Source: Chitinimonas arctica
GTDB taxonomy: Bacteria > Pseudomonadota > Gammaproteobacteria > Burkholderiales > Chitinimonadaceae
NCBI RefSeq assembly: GCF_007431345.1
Contig: NZ_CP041730.1
Coordinates: 2,108,001 to 2,172,000 of the forward strand
DNA: 64,000 nt
Direction of reading: 5' to 3'
The notes under the pieces were generated by a model that was given only the letters and a program-made list of their open reading frames with translations, ran no database searches and was not told the origin of the DNA. Below are positions 30,036 through 37,424 of the stretch, piece by piece. The stretch's first letter is position 1, and the number at the start of each line of letters is the position of its first letter. The translations under genes were made by a program, and so were the position numbers.

Positions 30036-30692
30036 TCAATCCGGCGTGGGCTGGACCGCTTCTTCGGCGCGGCGCTTCAGCACTTCGCCCAGTGCGCCTT
30101 CGATCACGCGCGGCGCCAGGGTGCTGTAGTCCAGCATCAGATCCAGTAGCGGCCCTTCCAGGATCACCTTGTTGCGGCGCTCGATAAAGCCCAGCCGCGC
30201 CAACTGGCCCAGGTTGATATTCAGGCGACCCTTGCCGCCGAGCTTATCGCGATAATCGGCGTACAGCGCTTCTTCCGGTACGCCGACCGACACTTCCTCG
30301 CCCTGCACCAGGGGTTTTTCCGCACCGAACATATCGGATTGGCCTTCGCGCTCCTTTTCGGCGCGCGCCACCTGGCGTTCGCGCTTGGGCAGGATGATCA
30401 AGGCCCACAACACCACCAACAGGGCGATCGCATCGCGCGGCAGATTCATATTATTGCTGAGCCAGGCTTCGCCCTCGCCAAACACAAAGGCTTCCATTTC
30501 GCCCATCAGGCCGACCGCCATATGCTCGGCATAAGGGTTCTCCAGCAGCGTCAGCCCCACTTCATTGAGGCGATGCTCCAGGGCGCGGCGGAAGTCCTCG
30601 TCCACCAGCGCGCGGCGCGCCAGCGGATCGCTGCGGGGGATGAAGCGGTGCGCGATCAGCCGCGCGCTGAGGATGGCTAGGGCGTTATCCAT
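30036..30692 (-). CDS. Probable MksE/MukE-like condensin accessory subunit
   Basis: A 218-residue acidic protein with no signal peptide; an N-terminal helical region (about 1-110), a charged linker (about 112-150) and a C-terminal winged-helix-like part (GRLNINLGQLARLGFIERR). Length and position between a kleisin-like and an SMC-like gene match MukE/MksE, which bind the kleisin and bridge to DNA. Sequence similarity by eye is weak, so the call depends on synteny. The hydrophobic stretch LLVVLWALIILP is short and more likely a buried helix than a membrane segment. Lies 29 nt after the kleisin-like gene. Confidence 0.58.
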   Translation of the reverse strand: MDNALAILSARLIAHRFIPRSDPLARRALVDEDFRRALEHRLNEVGLTLLENPYAEHMAVGLMGEMEAFVFGEGEAWLSNNMNLPRDAIALLVVLWALIILPKRERQVARAEKEREGQSDMFGAEKPLVQGEEVSVGVPEEALYADYRDKLGGKGRLNINLGQLARLGFIERRNKVILEGPLLDLMLDYSTLAPRVIEGALGEVLKRRAEEAVQPTPD

Positions 30693-30721
30693 AGGTCTTT
30701 TTCGCTTTAAGCGTACTTCAC

Positions 30722-31975
30722 TTAGGCTTGCGGCTTCAGTTCGCCACGGGTGATGGCCGCCACTTCGGGATGATCGAGCAATTCCACTTCGGCGCCATGT
30801 ACCAGCCGCAAGGGCAGATTGACGATATCGCCCACCACGCTTTGCTCCAGCGCGGCTTCCGCATCGCCCAGCAGCGAAAACAGCGACAGGCGATAGGCGG
30901 TTTCCGGGTAGGTCGCGGCCAGGGCCGCCGAAGCCAGGCTGGTCGGATCGACTATCCCCGCCAGCAGGGCATGCAGGGACTCGGCCTCGAACAGGCGTTC
31001 GGAACTGGGTGCATCGAAAGCCGGCGCGGCGACCTTGTCAGGCAGATTGACCGTTTGCGCGGCCACCCGTTCGCGTTCGATCAACTCGAACTCGGCGACG
31101 TCCAGCATTTCCTGGCCAGTGGCAAAAATAGGCTGAGGGGGAAAGCGCAACATGCTTTTGATCATGCCGGCCAGCTCGGCCTGGCTGGCGGTACGCAACC
31201 AATCGCCGATATCGCTGGAGGTAAGGCCGGAGGCACCCAGATGGACACGCTGCGCCTGCAACTGGTTGAGCCGGCGCTGAAAGCTGCCGGTCAGGCGCAG
31301 GATGCGCGACTGCGCCATCCCGATTGCCTGGACCTGGTCCAGCACACGGCGATCGAGGGCTTCGTCCTCGAACATATCGCGGATGACCTCGGTGCCCTTC
31401 TGTACCCAGCGCCAGACCGACTCCAGCCGCTTCTGCGCTTTCTGGATCTGGTATTCGGATTGCGATTCGAGGGCATCCTCGAAGTGCTTGTACAGCTCGT
31501 TGAGCCGCGCCAGCAGATGCTGCAAGGTTTCGTTGGAGATACGGCCCAGCTGCTGCTGCCCCACCGCCTGGGCCGTCAGATAGCCCAGCTCGGCGTCCTG
31601 GTCGGAAAAGGCCAACAGGGTGGAAACCGCCGCCAGGGCCACCCGGCCCACTTCGGCGATCTGGTACAGGCTTTCGTCGCCGTCCCACAGCAACAGGCCG
31701 TTTTCCCGCAGGCGCCCCAGCACGGTCCGCAGCTTGATCGGGTTCACATAAGCGAAATGCGCTTCGAGCTGCTGTGGCGACCAGCGCGGTTCCTGGCCAC
31801 GGCTACCGATCTCGCGCAGCACCATCAGCCTGACCAACACCTGCTCTTCATTACCGTGGAACAGGGTAATGAAGGCATTGATCAGCCCGCGCGCCTGCAG
31901 CAGGTCGGCCAGCGGCGGCAGTTCGGCCGGATTAAGCCCGGCCGCGAGAAAGTCGGCGAGTTTTTCGTCGGACAC
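30722..31975 (-). CDS. Probable MksF/MukF-like kleisin
   Basis: A 417-residue cytosolic protein with an N-terminal winged-helix-like region (about 38-115: LVRLMVLREIG...LRTVLGRLRENGLL), a helical bundle rich in Leu/Gln/Arg (about 120-250, including HFEDALESQSEYQIQKAQK), and a C-terminal helical domain. This layout and size resemble MukF (about 440 residues) and MksF, which close the ring of the SMC dimer. The start is a GTG at 31975, 15 nt after the obgE stop, so the condensin genes ride on the obgE transcript. Direct sequence recognition is weak; genomic order supports the call. Confidence 0.6.
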   Translation of the reverse strand: MSDEKLADFLAAGLNPAELPPLADLLQARGLINAFITLFHGNEEQVLVRLMVLREIGSRGQEPRWSPQQLEAHFAYVNPIKLRTVLGRLRENGLLLWDGDESLYQIAEVGRVALAAVSTLLAFSDQDAELGYLTAQAVGQQQLGRISNETLQHLLARLNELYKHFEDALESQSEYQIQKAQKRLESVWRWVQKGTEVIRDMFEDEALDRRVLDQVQAIGMAQSRILRLTGSFQRRLNQLQAQRVHLGASGLTSSDIGDWLRTASQAELAGMIKSMLRFPPQPIFATGQEMLDVAEFELIERERVAAQTVNLPDKVAAPAFDAPSSERLFEAESLHALLAGIVDPTSLASAALAATYPETAYRLSLFSLLGDAEAALEQSVVGDIVNLPLRLVHGAEVELLDHPEVAAITRGELKPQA

Positions 31976-31990
31976 GAGTCGGATCGAGAA

Positions 31991-33115
31991 CTAGGATTTG
32001 GTCGGGTCGTAAGGTTCGTGCAACTGCTCGGCCTCGGTCGGCGCGGCTTCCTCGCGCTGCGGCCGGGTCGCCTCCAGGTACTCCATCACGGCCCAGCAAA
32101 GCTGCTGGGTGCCTTCGCCGGTCAAACCGGAAATGGTGAATACCCGCTTGGCTTGCGGATCGAGCGGCGCCATCTTGTCGAAAGGCGTCTTCGGCCAGCC
32201 AAAGGCATCGAGGAAATCGTCGATGCGTTGCTGGCGCTCGTCTTCCGGAACCATGTCGAGCTTATTGAGAACCAGCCAGCGCGGCTTGTTGTACAGCTCT
32301 TCGTCGTATTTACGCAGTTCTTCGACGATGGCGCGGGCTTCGCGTACCGGGTCGGTGTCTTCGTCGAACGGCGCCAGGTCCACCAGATGCAACAGGATGC
32401 CGGTGCGGGCCAGATGCTTGAGGAAACGGTGCCCCAGGCCGGCGCCTTCGGCGGCGCCTTCGATCAAGCCGGGGATGTCGGCGATCACGAAGCTGCGGTT
32501 ATGGTCGATGCGCACCACACCCAGATTGGGGTGCAGCGTGGTAAAGGGATAATCCGCCACCTTGGGGCGGGCTGCCGACACCGAGCGGATAAAGGTGGAC
32601 TTGCCGGCGTTGGGCATGCCCAACAGGCCGATATCCGCCAGTACCTTCAGCTCAAGCCTGAAGGCGCGCGTTTCGCCCTCCTCGCCATGGGTGAACTTGC
32701 GTGGCGCCCGGTTGGTGGAGGTCTTGAAATGCAGATTGCCCAGGCCGCCCTTGCCGCCCTTGGCGATCAAGACCTGCTGGCCATCGTGGGTCAGGTCGGC
32801 GACCAGCTCGCCGGTTTCGTTATCGCTGATGACCGTGCCGACCGGCATGCGCAGGAAAATATCGTCCGCGCCCTTGCCGTAGCAGTCGGCGCCGCGACCG
32901 TTCTCGCCATGATGGGCCCGGTACTGTTTGACGAAACGGTAATCAACCAGGGTGTTGATGTCCTTGTCGGCCACCGCCCAGATACTGCCACCGCGACCGC
33001 CGTCGCCGCCATCCGGCCCGCCGAAGGGGACAAATTTTTCGCGGCGCATGCTGGCCGAGCCGTTACCGCCTTTACCGCCAATCACTTCAATGCGGGCTTC
33101 GTCGATGAATTTCAT
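31991..33115 (-). CDS. obgE: GTPase ObgE/CgtA
   Basis: A 374-residue ribosome-associated GTPase involved in 50S assembly, stress response and, in several bacteria, chromosome partitioning. The glycine-rich Obg domain (about 1-158) is followed by the G domain: G1 GMPNAGKST, G2/G3 region YPFTTLHP and DIPGLIEGA, G4 NKLD and G5 SGLTGEG. An acidic C-terminal tail is present. Length is normal. Separated from rpmA by a terminator, and followed within 15 nt by the kleisin-like gene. Confidence 0.97.
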   Translation of the reverse strand: MKFIDEARIEVIGGKGGNGSASMRREKFVPFGGPDGGDGGRGGSIWAVADKDINTLVDYRFVKQYRAHHGENGRGADCYGKGADDIFLRMPVGTVISDNETGELVADLTHDGQQVLIAKGGKGGLGNLHFKTSTNRAPRKFTHGEEGETRAFRLELKVLADIGLLGMPNAGKSTFIRSVSAARPKVADYPFTTLHPNLGVVRIDHNRSFVIADIPGLIEGAAEGAGLGHRFLKHLARTGILLHLVDLAPFDEDTDPVREARAIVEELRKYDEELYNKPRWLVLNKLDMVPEDERQQRIDDFLDAFGWPKTPFDKMAPLDPQAKRVFTISGLTGEGTQQLCWAVMEYLEATRPQREEAAPTEAEQLHEPYDPTKS

Positions 33116-33192
33116 GGGCAGGCAGTTCCGGTAAATGATTTAGACAGGCCCGGGCGAATACGCCACACAAGGCAAACGACGGGAATACACAA

Positions 33193-33222
33193 ACAAAAAA
33201 GCCCCATCTCGCGACAGGGCTT
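33193..33222 (-). terminator. Terminator downstream of rpmA
   Basis: On the minus strand AGCCC-(TCGCGA)-GGGCT forms a hairpin followed by TTTTTTGTTTG. It would end most rplU-rpmA transcripts before obgE. Confidence 0.75.
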
Positions 33223-33226
33223 CATT

Positions 33227-33262
33227 TTAAGCGAAACACCCGCGAAGGAGTGTTTCGCTTAA
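33227..33262. repeat. 13-bp inverted repeat between rpmA and obgE
   Basis: TTAAGCGAAACAC (33227-33239) is perfectly complementary to GTGTTTCGCTTAA (33250-33262) around a 10-nt loop. No T-tract follows on either strand, so it may protect the rpmA mRNA 3' end or help the adjacent terminator. Confidence 0.7.
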
Positions 33263-33274
33263 CCGGGCAGGCGA

Positions 33275-33547
33275 TTAAGCCTCTTCACCGGTGTAGGGCA
33301 GGACCACGACGGTCTTGCGCTTGAGCGCGCCCTTGACAACAAACTTCACGTAGCCGTCGACCTTGGCGAACAGGGTGTGATCCTTGCCCATGCCAACGTT
33401 GTCGCCTGCGTGGAAGCGGGTACCGCGTTGACGGATGATGATCGAACCCGCAGGGATCAATTCACCACCGTAAACCTTGGTGCCCAGTCGTTTTGACTCG
33501 GAGTCGCGGCCATTGCGCGAGCTACCGCCAGCTTTTTTATGTGCCAT
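33275..33547 (-). CDS. rpmA: 50S ribosomal protein L27
   Basis: A 90-residue L27 with the universal N-terminus MAHKKAGGSSRNGRDSESKR, which reaches the peptidyl-transferase centre, and the IIRQRGTRFHAG core. The N-terminus lacks the cleavable extension found in Firmicutes. It lies 15 nt after rplU in the standard rplU-rpmA operon. Confidence 0.98.
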   Translation of the reverse strand: MAHKKAGGSSRNGRDSESKRLGTKVYGGELIPAGSIIIRQRGTRFHAGDNVGMGKDHTLFAKVDGYVKFVVKGALKRKTVVVLPYTGEEA

Positions 33548-33562
33548 GTTGCAGCTCCTTGC

Positions 33563-33874
33563 TTACTTGACGATAGCGTCGATGCGAATTTCGGTGAAAT
33601 TCTGACGATGACCTTGACGCTTCTGGTAGTGCTTACGGCGACGCATCTTGAAGATGCGAACCTTTTCGCCACGACCGTGGGAAACCACGGTAGCGGTAAC
33701 CTTGGCACCGGCGACCAGAGGGGCGCCAACCGAGACCACTTCGCCGTCTACAACCATGAGTACTTCTTCAAGCACGATCTGGGTGTCGACGTCAGCGGTG
33801 ATCTGTTCTACTTTCAATTTTTCGCCGATGACAACTTTATACTGCTTGCCACCGGTTTTTATGACCGCGTACAT
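33563..33874 (-). CDS. rplU: 50S ribosomal protein L21
   Basis: A 103-residue L21 beginning MYAVIKTGGKQYKV and ending KRQGHRQNFTEIRI-DAIVK, both family signatures. The ATG 33874 is preceded by TTAGGAGC; the longer in-frame extension upstream overlaps the promoter and is not coding. Confidence 0.98.
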   Translation of the reverse strand: MYAVIKTGGKQYKVVIGEKLKVEQITADVDTQIVLEEVLMVVDGEVVSVGAPLVAGAKVTATVVSHGRGEKVRIFKMRRRKHYQKRQGHRQNFTEIRIDAIVK

Positions 33875-33926
33875 AGACTGGGCTCCTAATAATGAGACTC
33901 CCGACGCTGCGCGCAGGGAGCCCGGC

Positions 33927-33955
33927 AATATACGGAAGCCCATGAATTTAGTCAA
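33927..33955 (-). promoter_or_regulatory. Sigma-70 promoter of rplU-rpmA
   Basis: The minus strand has -35 TTGACT (33950-33955) and -10 TATATT (33927-33932) with a 17-nt spacer, giving a leader of about 45 nt. Confidence 0.78.
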
Positions 33956-34059
33956 GATTTTCCAGCAACCGGCGTAAAAGCCCTTCGTTCGGCGGGCCGA
34001 TGCTTCGCTTTATCGCATCGTTGCGGCACCGGCGACGGCCGAGGCAAGGGGTGCTCGGT

Positions 34060-34065
34060 TATAAT
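34060..34065 (+). promoter_or_regulatory. Candidate -10 element upstream of ispB
   Basis: A perfect TATAAT lies about 100 nt before the ispB start. The -35 position (GGCCGA) is poor, so the promoter may need an activator or an upstream element. Confidence 0.35.
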
Positions 34066-34166
34066 TTGCCCGGCAATATCGCTACACGCGCGAGGTAGCT
34101 TCATCTATAGAGATGACGTTCCTCGCCAAACTCGTCTAAATACCAGCGCGTCTGCACAAGGCCACC

Positions 34167-35135
34167 GTGTCCATCGAATTCGTCAAATCCATCATCGCTG
34201 CCGATATGCAGGCGGTAGACCACATCATCCGCGAACGGCTTCATTCCGAGGTCATCCTGGTTCGCCAGGTGGCGGAGTACATCGTCTCGTCGGGCGGCAA
34301 GCGCCTGCGGCCCGCGCTGACACTATTGTCGGCCGGCGCGCTCGGCTACCGGGGCCGGCACCACCAGGAACTGGCGGCCGTGGTGGAATTCATCCATACC
34401 GCCACCTTGCTGCACGACGACGTGGTGGACGAGTCCAGCCTGCGGCGTGGCCGCGATACCGCCAACGCACTGTTCGGCAATGCCGCCAGCGTGCTGGTGG
34501 GCGACTTCCTCTACTCGCGCGCCTTCCAGATGATGGTGGACGTGAACGATATGCGCATCATGCAGGTGGTGGCCGATGCCACCAATGTGATCGCCGAGGG
34601 CGAAGTGCTGCAACTGATGAATATCGGCGATGCCGAGCTGGACGAAAACGCCTACCTGAAGGTGATACGGTACAAGACCGCCAAGCTGTTCGAAGCGGCC
34701 GCGCGCCTGGGCGCCCTGCTGACGGCGAGCGACCAGGCCACCGAAACCGCCCTTGCCAGCTATGGCATGCACCTCGGCACGGCCTTTCAGATCGTGGACG
34801 ACGTGCTGGATTACTCCGGCGATGCCGGCGAAATCGGCAAGAGCCTGGGCGACGACCTGGCCGAGGGGAAATGCACCCTGCCTTTGATCCACGCCATGCA
34901 ACTGGGTACGGCCGAGCAGGCCGAGGTGGTGCGGCAAGCCATCGTGCATGCCCAGCGCGAGAATTTCCAGGCCGTGCTGGCCGCCGTGCAAGCCAGCGGC
35001 GCGCTGGCGGCAACCATGGCGGTCGCCCGTACCGAAGCCCAACTGGCGACCGACGCCATCGCCGCGCTGCCGGATAATCCGCATAGCCAGGCCTTGCGGG
35101 CGCTGGCGGTGTTCGCGGTGGAGCGCCACAGTTAA
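34167..35135 (+). CDS. ispB: Octaprenyl diphosphate synthase IspB
   Basis: A 322-residue trans-polyprenyl diphosphate synthase making the ubiquinone side chain. The first aspartate-rich motif is in LLHDDVVDESSLRRG (about 83-88) and the second in IVDDVLDYSGD (about 211-215); GGKRLRPAL and the allylic-binding segments are also present. The start is GTG. Divergent from rplU-rpmA, as in most beta- and gammaproteobacteria. Part of the last 40 nt of this gene is imitated at 37341-37375. Confidence 0.96.
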   Translation: MSIEFVKSIIAADMQAVDHIIRERLHSEVILVRQVAEYIVSSGGKRLRPALTLLSAGALGYRGRHHQELAAVVEFIHTATLLHDDVVDESSLRRGRDTANALFGNAASVLVGDFLYSRAFQMMVDVNDMRIMQVVADATNVIAEGEVLQLMNIGDAELDENAYLKVIRYKTAKLFEAAARLGALLTASDQATETALASYGMHLGTAFQIVDDVLDYSGDAGEIGKSLGDDLAEGKCTLPLIHAMQLGTAEQAEVVRQAIVHAQRENFQAVLAAVQASGALAATMAVARTEAQLATDAIAALPDNPHSQALRALAVFAVERHS

Positions 35136-35293
35136 AGGCCCACTGGCATCTGGCGTGGTTATGGTGCGTCGTTAATCTCGCGTAAGTGACTGAATACCCC
35201 AAGAGCTGGCTGTTTCCGGTTGGACATCCGAGCAAGACGCGAGCAAAATTCAGATCTATCAGATCAGACTTGTAGAGTCTAGCGAGGCCCCTC

Positions 35294-35545
35294 ATGCAAA
35301 GCTGGCAAATGCAAACCGCCAAGGCTCGGTTTTCGGAATTGGTCAAACACGCGGCCCAGGAGGGGCCGCAGGACATCACGCTGCACGGTCAGTCCATAGC
35401 GGTAGTGGTGTCACGCGAGTTGTTCGACCGCTTGTCCGGCAATGAGCAGACCTTGGTGGAGTTCATGCGCGCCTCGCCACTGGCGGGGCAGGATGAAATC
35501 GAGTTCGAACGCAATCCAGGCTTGCCGCGTGAGATCGCGTTTTGA
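35294..35545 (+). CDS. Type II antitoxin, Phd/YefM family
   Basis: An 83-residue protein starting MQSWQMQTAKARFSELVK, the typical Phd/YefM N-terminal DNA-binding fold, with ITLHGQSIAVVVSRELFDRL forming the conserved strand-helix. The C-terminal tail (about 50-83) should bind and block the toxin. Phd-type antitoxins usually repress their own operon; the AT-rich segment just upstream (35250-35280) contains an imperfect palindrome that could be an operator. The stop overlaps the toxin start (TTGA). Confidence 0.85.
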   Translation: MQSWQMQTAKARFSELVKHAAQEGPQDITLHGQSIAVVVSRELFDRLSGNEQTLVEFMRASPLAGQDEIEFERNPGLPREIAF

Positions 35546-35955
35546 GCTATTTGGTCGATACCAATGTCTTGTCGGAGTTGCGAAACAGGAAAGCCGACGC
35601 AAATGTCCTGGCCTGGATGCAGGCACGCCCGCGCCAGTCGCTCTATCTCTCCGTATTGAGCCTGGGAGAAATCCGGAAGGGTATCGAAGGGGTCGCCGAT
35701 CCAGCGTTCCGCCAGACGCTAATGGACTGGTTGGAAGTGGATCTGCCTAATTACTTTGTTGGCAGGCTGCTGAACATAGACCAGCAAGTCGCAGACCGCT
35801 GGGGGCGCGTGCAGGCAAAAGCGGGACGTACATTGCCCGTCATTGATGGCCTGCTGGCGGCAACGGCCCTGCACTACGATCTGACGCTGGTGACGAGAAA
35901 TACCAAGGACTTCGTGGGTCTTGGGGTGACGCTCGTCAACCCTTGGGAGAGGTGA
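35542..35955 (+). CDS. Type II toxin, VapC-like PIN-domain ribonuclease
   Basis: A 137-residue PIN-domain protein. The acidic metal-binding residues are visible: YLVDTNVLSEL (Asp near residue 6), SLGEIRKGIE (Glu near 44), and PVIDGLLAATALHYDLTLVTRNTKDF (Asp near 100 and further Asp/Asn near 120). Such toxins cleave tRNA or other RNA when freed from antitoxin. The start is a TTG overlapping the antitoxin stop. Length and order are standard for a functional pair, and all active-site residues are intact. Confidence 0.88.
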   Translation: MSYLVDTNVLSELRNRKADANVLAWMQARPRQSLYLSVLSLGEIRKGIEGVADPAFRQTLMDWLEVDLPNYFVGRLLNIDQQVADRWGRVQAKAGRTLPVIDGLLAATALHYDLTLVTRNTKDFVGLGVTLVNPWER

Positions 35956-36111
35956 AAAGGTAGCTGCTACGCCGTCCACGCTATCCTCCCCCTGAAGGGC
36001 GAGGTTTGCCGCGCAACTGAGCAAGTTTGAATTGTATTTTTTCGAAAGCATTAAATGAACATTTCACAATAATGTTTGGCAGTTCATTTAATCCATTCGA
36101 CAAGGGTACAT

Positions 36112-37335
36112 ATGCACTCCCCCCATCTTTCGCGCGCAGCGGCGCTGTCCCTGACTCTTGCGGCTTCGATCGGGGGTTTCGCCCAGGCGGCGCCCAGCGA
36201 ACCGGCCAGCGGCAGGCCCGGTACGGTCCAACATGTAGCCGCTTCGGCAGCCGGCTTTGGCGGCAATGGCTTTTATTGGGATACGAGCGGAGCCGGAACA
36301 GGTTTTATGTTCGAGGTCCAAGGCAATCAAGGTTACGCCGGCTTCTTGCTGTACGACGAAACCAGCGGCAAGCCCGTCTGGCATGTTGCGTCCGGTCCGT
36401 TCGATGCCAACGGCGACGGTAGTTACGGCTTTAGCGGCGCCCTGCTGCACTTCCAGGGCGGCCAACCCGCCTCATCCACCACCCGCTCCACGCCTACCTC
36501 CAGCAATATCGGCAACGTGCGCATTACTTTCTCGGCACCCAACCAGGCCCATGTGCAATTCCCGGCCCGGACCATGGACGCGGTGCACTTGAAACTCTCC
36601 GACAAACCGGCCGGAAGCAACCAAGCAGAGACGGGCTGGTTCTGGAATCCAGCCGAAGCCGGACGGAGCTACGCCGTGGAAGTACAGAACAACTGGGTCT
36701 ACATGGCCATGCTCCACTATGACAGCGACGGCTCGCCCACCTGGAACTGGGTACAGGGCGATATCAGCACCGGCACCCGGAACGGCTCGTTCGATCGCTA
36801 TACCGGCGGCCAGAGCCTATCCGGCAGCAAGCGCGCGCCCGCCGCGCCGGTCTCGCAGGGCAGCTTCTCGATACGTTTCAGCGACCCTTGCCTCGGCCAG
36901 ATGCAATATGGCGATCTCCCACCCGTTCAGGTACAGCGCTTCGCCTTCGGCGGACTGCCCAGCGGCCAGGAATGCCGTGCCCGTGCCAATCCCTTCTGGG
37001 CAATGTTTCCGGGCCGGTATGTCGGGTCAGTCAACCTTTCCATATGGGCTAACCAGCACACGGAACGGAGAATTTTCGACATCACCGTCGATAGTCTGGG
37101 CAGAATCAGCGATAGCAGTAAACCCACCAGCCCATACCAACTCTTCGACATGGTCGGCCAGGTTAGCCTGAATGGGCGCTTTAATATGACCGGGAAAAAC
37201 CGTACTTCTCAAGGGGAATTGATCCTTTCCGACGTGATGGAAAAACCCTGCGCCTTCAGCGGCTTCGTGCAATATTCGACCCGCGAATTCGCCGGCCAGT
37301 TCACTGGTTCGAAGATCGAGGAGGGATGCCGGTAA
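36112..37335 (+). CDS. Secreted protein of unknown function with two similar modules
   Basis: A 407-residue protein with a signal peptide (LSLTLAASIGGFAQA, cleavage near residue 27). It contains two related blocks: GNGFYWDTSGAGTGFMFEVQ...GYAGFLLYDETSGKPVWHVASG (about 50-100) and TGWFWNPAEAGRSYAVEVQN...VYMAMLHYDSDGSPTWNWVQG (about 182-230), both followed by a phrase like F-x-GGQ. Similar Gly/Trp-rich repeats occur in secreted proteins of beta- and gammaproteobacteria without known function. The C-terminal part (about 300-407) is distinct and has a likely disulfide pair. The ATG at 36112 follows AAGGG; an in-frame upstream extension would destroy the signal peptide. Flanked by the toxin-antitoxin pair and a duplication scar. 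Confidence 0.75.
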   Translation: MHSPHLSRAAALSLTLAASIGGFAQAAPSEPASGRPGTVQHVAASAAGFGGNGFYWDTSGAGTGFMFEVQGNQGYAGFLLYDETSGKPVWHVASGPFDANGDGSYGFSGALLHFQGGQPASSTTRSTPTSSNIGNVRITFSAPNQAHVQFPARTMDAVHLKLSDKPAGSNQAETGWFWNPAEAGRSYAVEVQNNWVYMAMLHYDSDGSPTWNWVQGDISTGTRNGSFDRYTGGQSLSGSKRAPAAPVSQGSFSIRFSDPCLGQMQYGDLPPVQVQRFAFGGLPSGQECRARANPFWAMFPGRYVGSVNLSIWANQHTERRIFDITVDSLGRISDSSKPTSPYQLFDMVGQVSLNGRFNMTGKNRTSQGELILSDVMEKPCAFSGFVQYSTREFAGQFTGSKIEEGCR

Positions 37336-37340
37336 CCCAC

Positions 37341-37375
37341 ATAGCCAGGCTTTGCAGGCGCTGGCAGAGTTCAGA
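37341..37375 (+). repeat. Partial copy of the ispB 3' end
   Basis: Bases 37341-37372 match 35083-35114 of ispB at about 28 of 32 positions (ATAGCCAGGC-TTGC-GGCGCTGGC-G-GTTC). The copy lies directly after the secreted-protein stop and is not in a gene. Confidence 0.55.
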
Positions 37376-37380
37376 CATAT

Positions 37381-37418
37381 CGAATCCAGGCATACCGCTC
37401 GAGATCACGTTTTGAGCT
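37381..37418 (+). pseudogene. Remnant of a second antitoxin gene (3' tail only)
   Basis: Bases 37381-37420 match the end of the antitoxin gene (35511-35550) at 32 of 40 positions, including the stop and the following GAGCTA. The remnant would encode NPGIPLEITF-stop against NPGLPREIAF-stop in the intact gene. No start, ribosome-binding site or upstream coding sequence remains, and no toxin gene follows, since recD ends at 37425. Confidence 0.65.
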
Positions 37419-37424
37419 AATTAC

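Noticed and set aside
30400..30440. Transmembrane segment in the MksE-like protein
   Set aside because: The hydrophobic stretch is only about 12 residues and flanked by charged helices, which fits a buried helix better.
27157..31975. Wadjet/JetABCD plasmid-defence system
   Set aside because: The kleisin, MukE-like and SMC-like genes are there, but no JetD-type (Toprim-like) nuclease gene adjoins them and the neighbours are housekeeping genes.
30728..33262. Very long open frame (about 844 codons) on the plus strand
   Set aside because: It lies opposite obgE and the kleisin-like gene, has no recognisable domain, and its His/Gln/Gly-rich composition is typical of antisense frames in GC-rich DNA.
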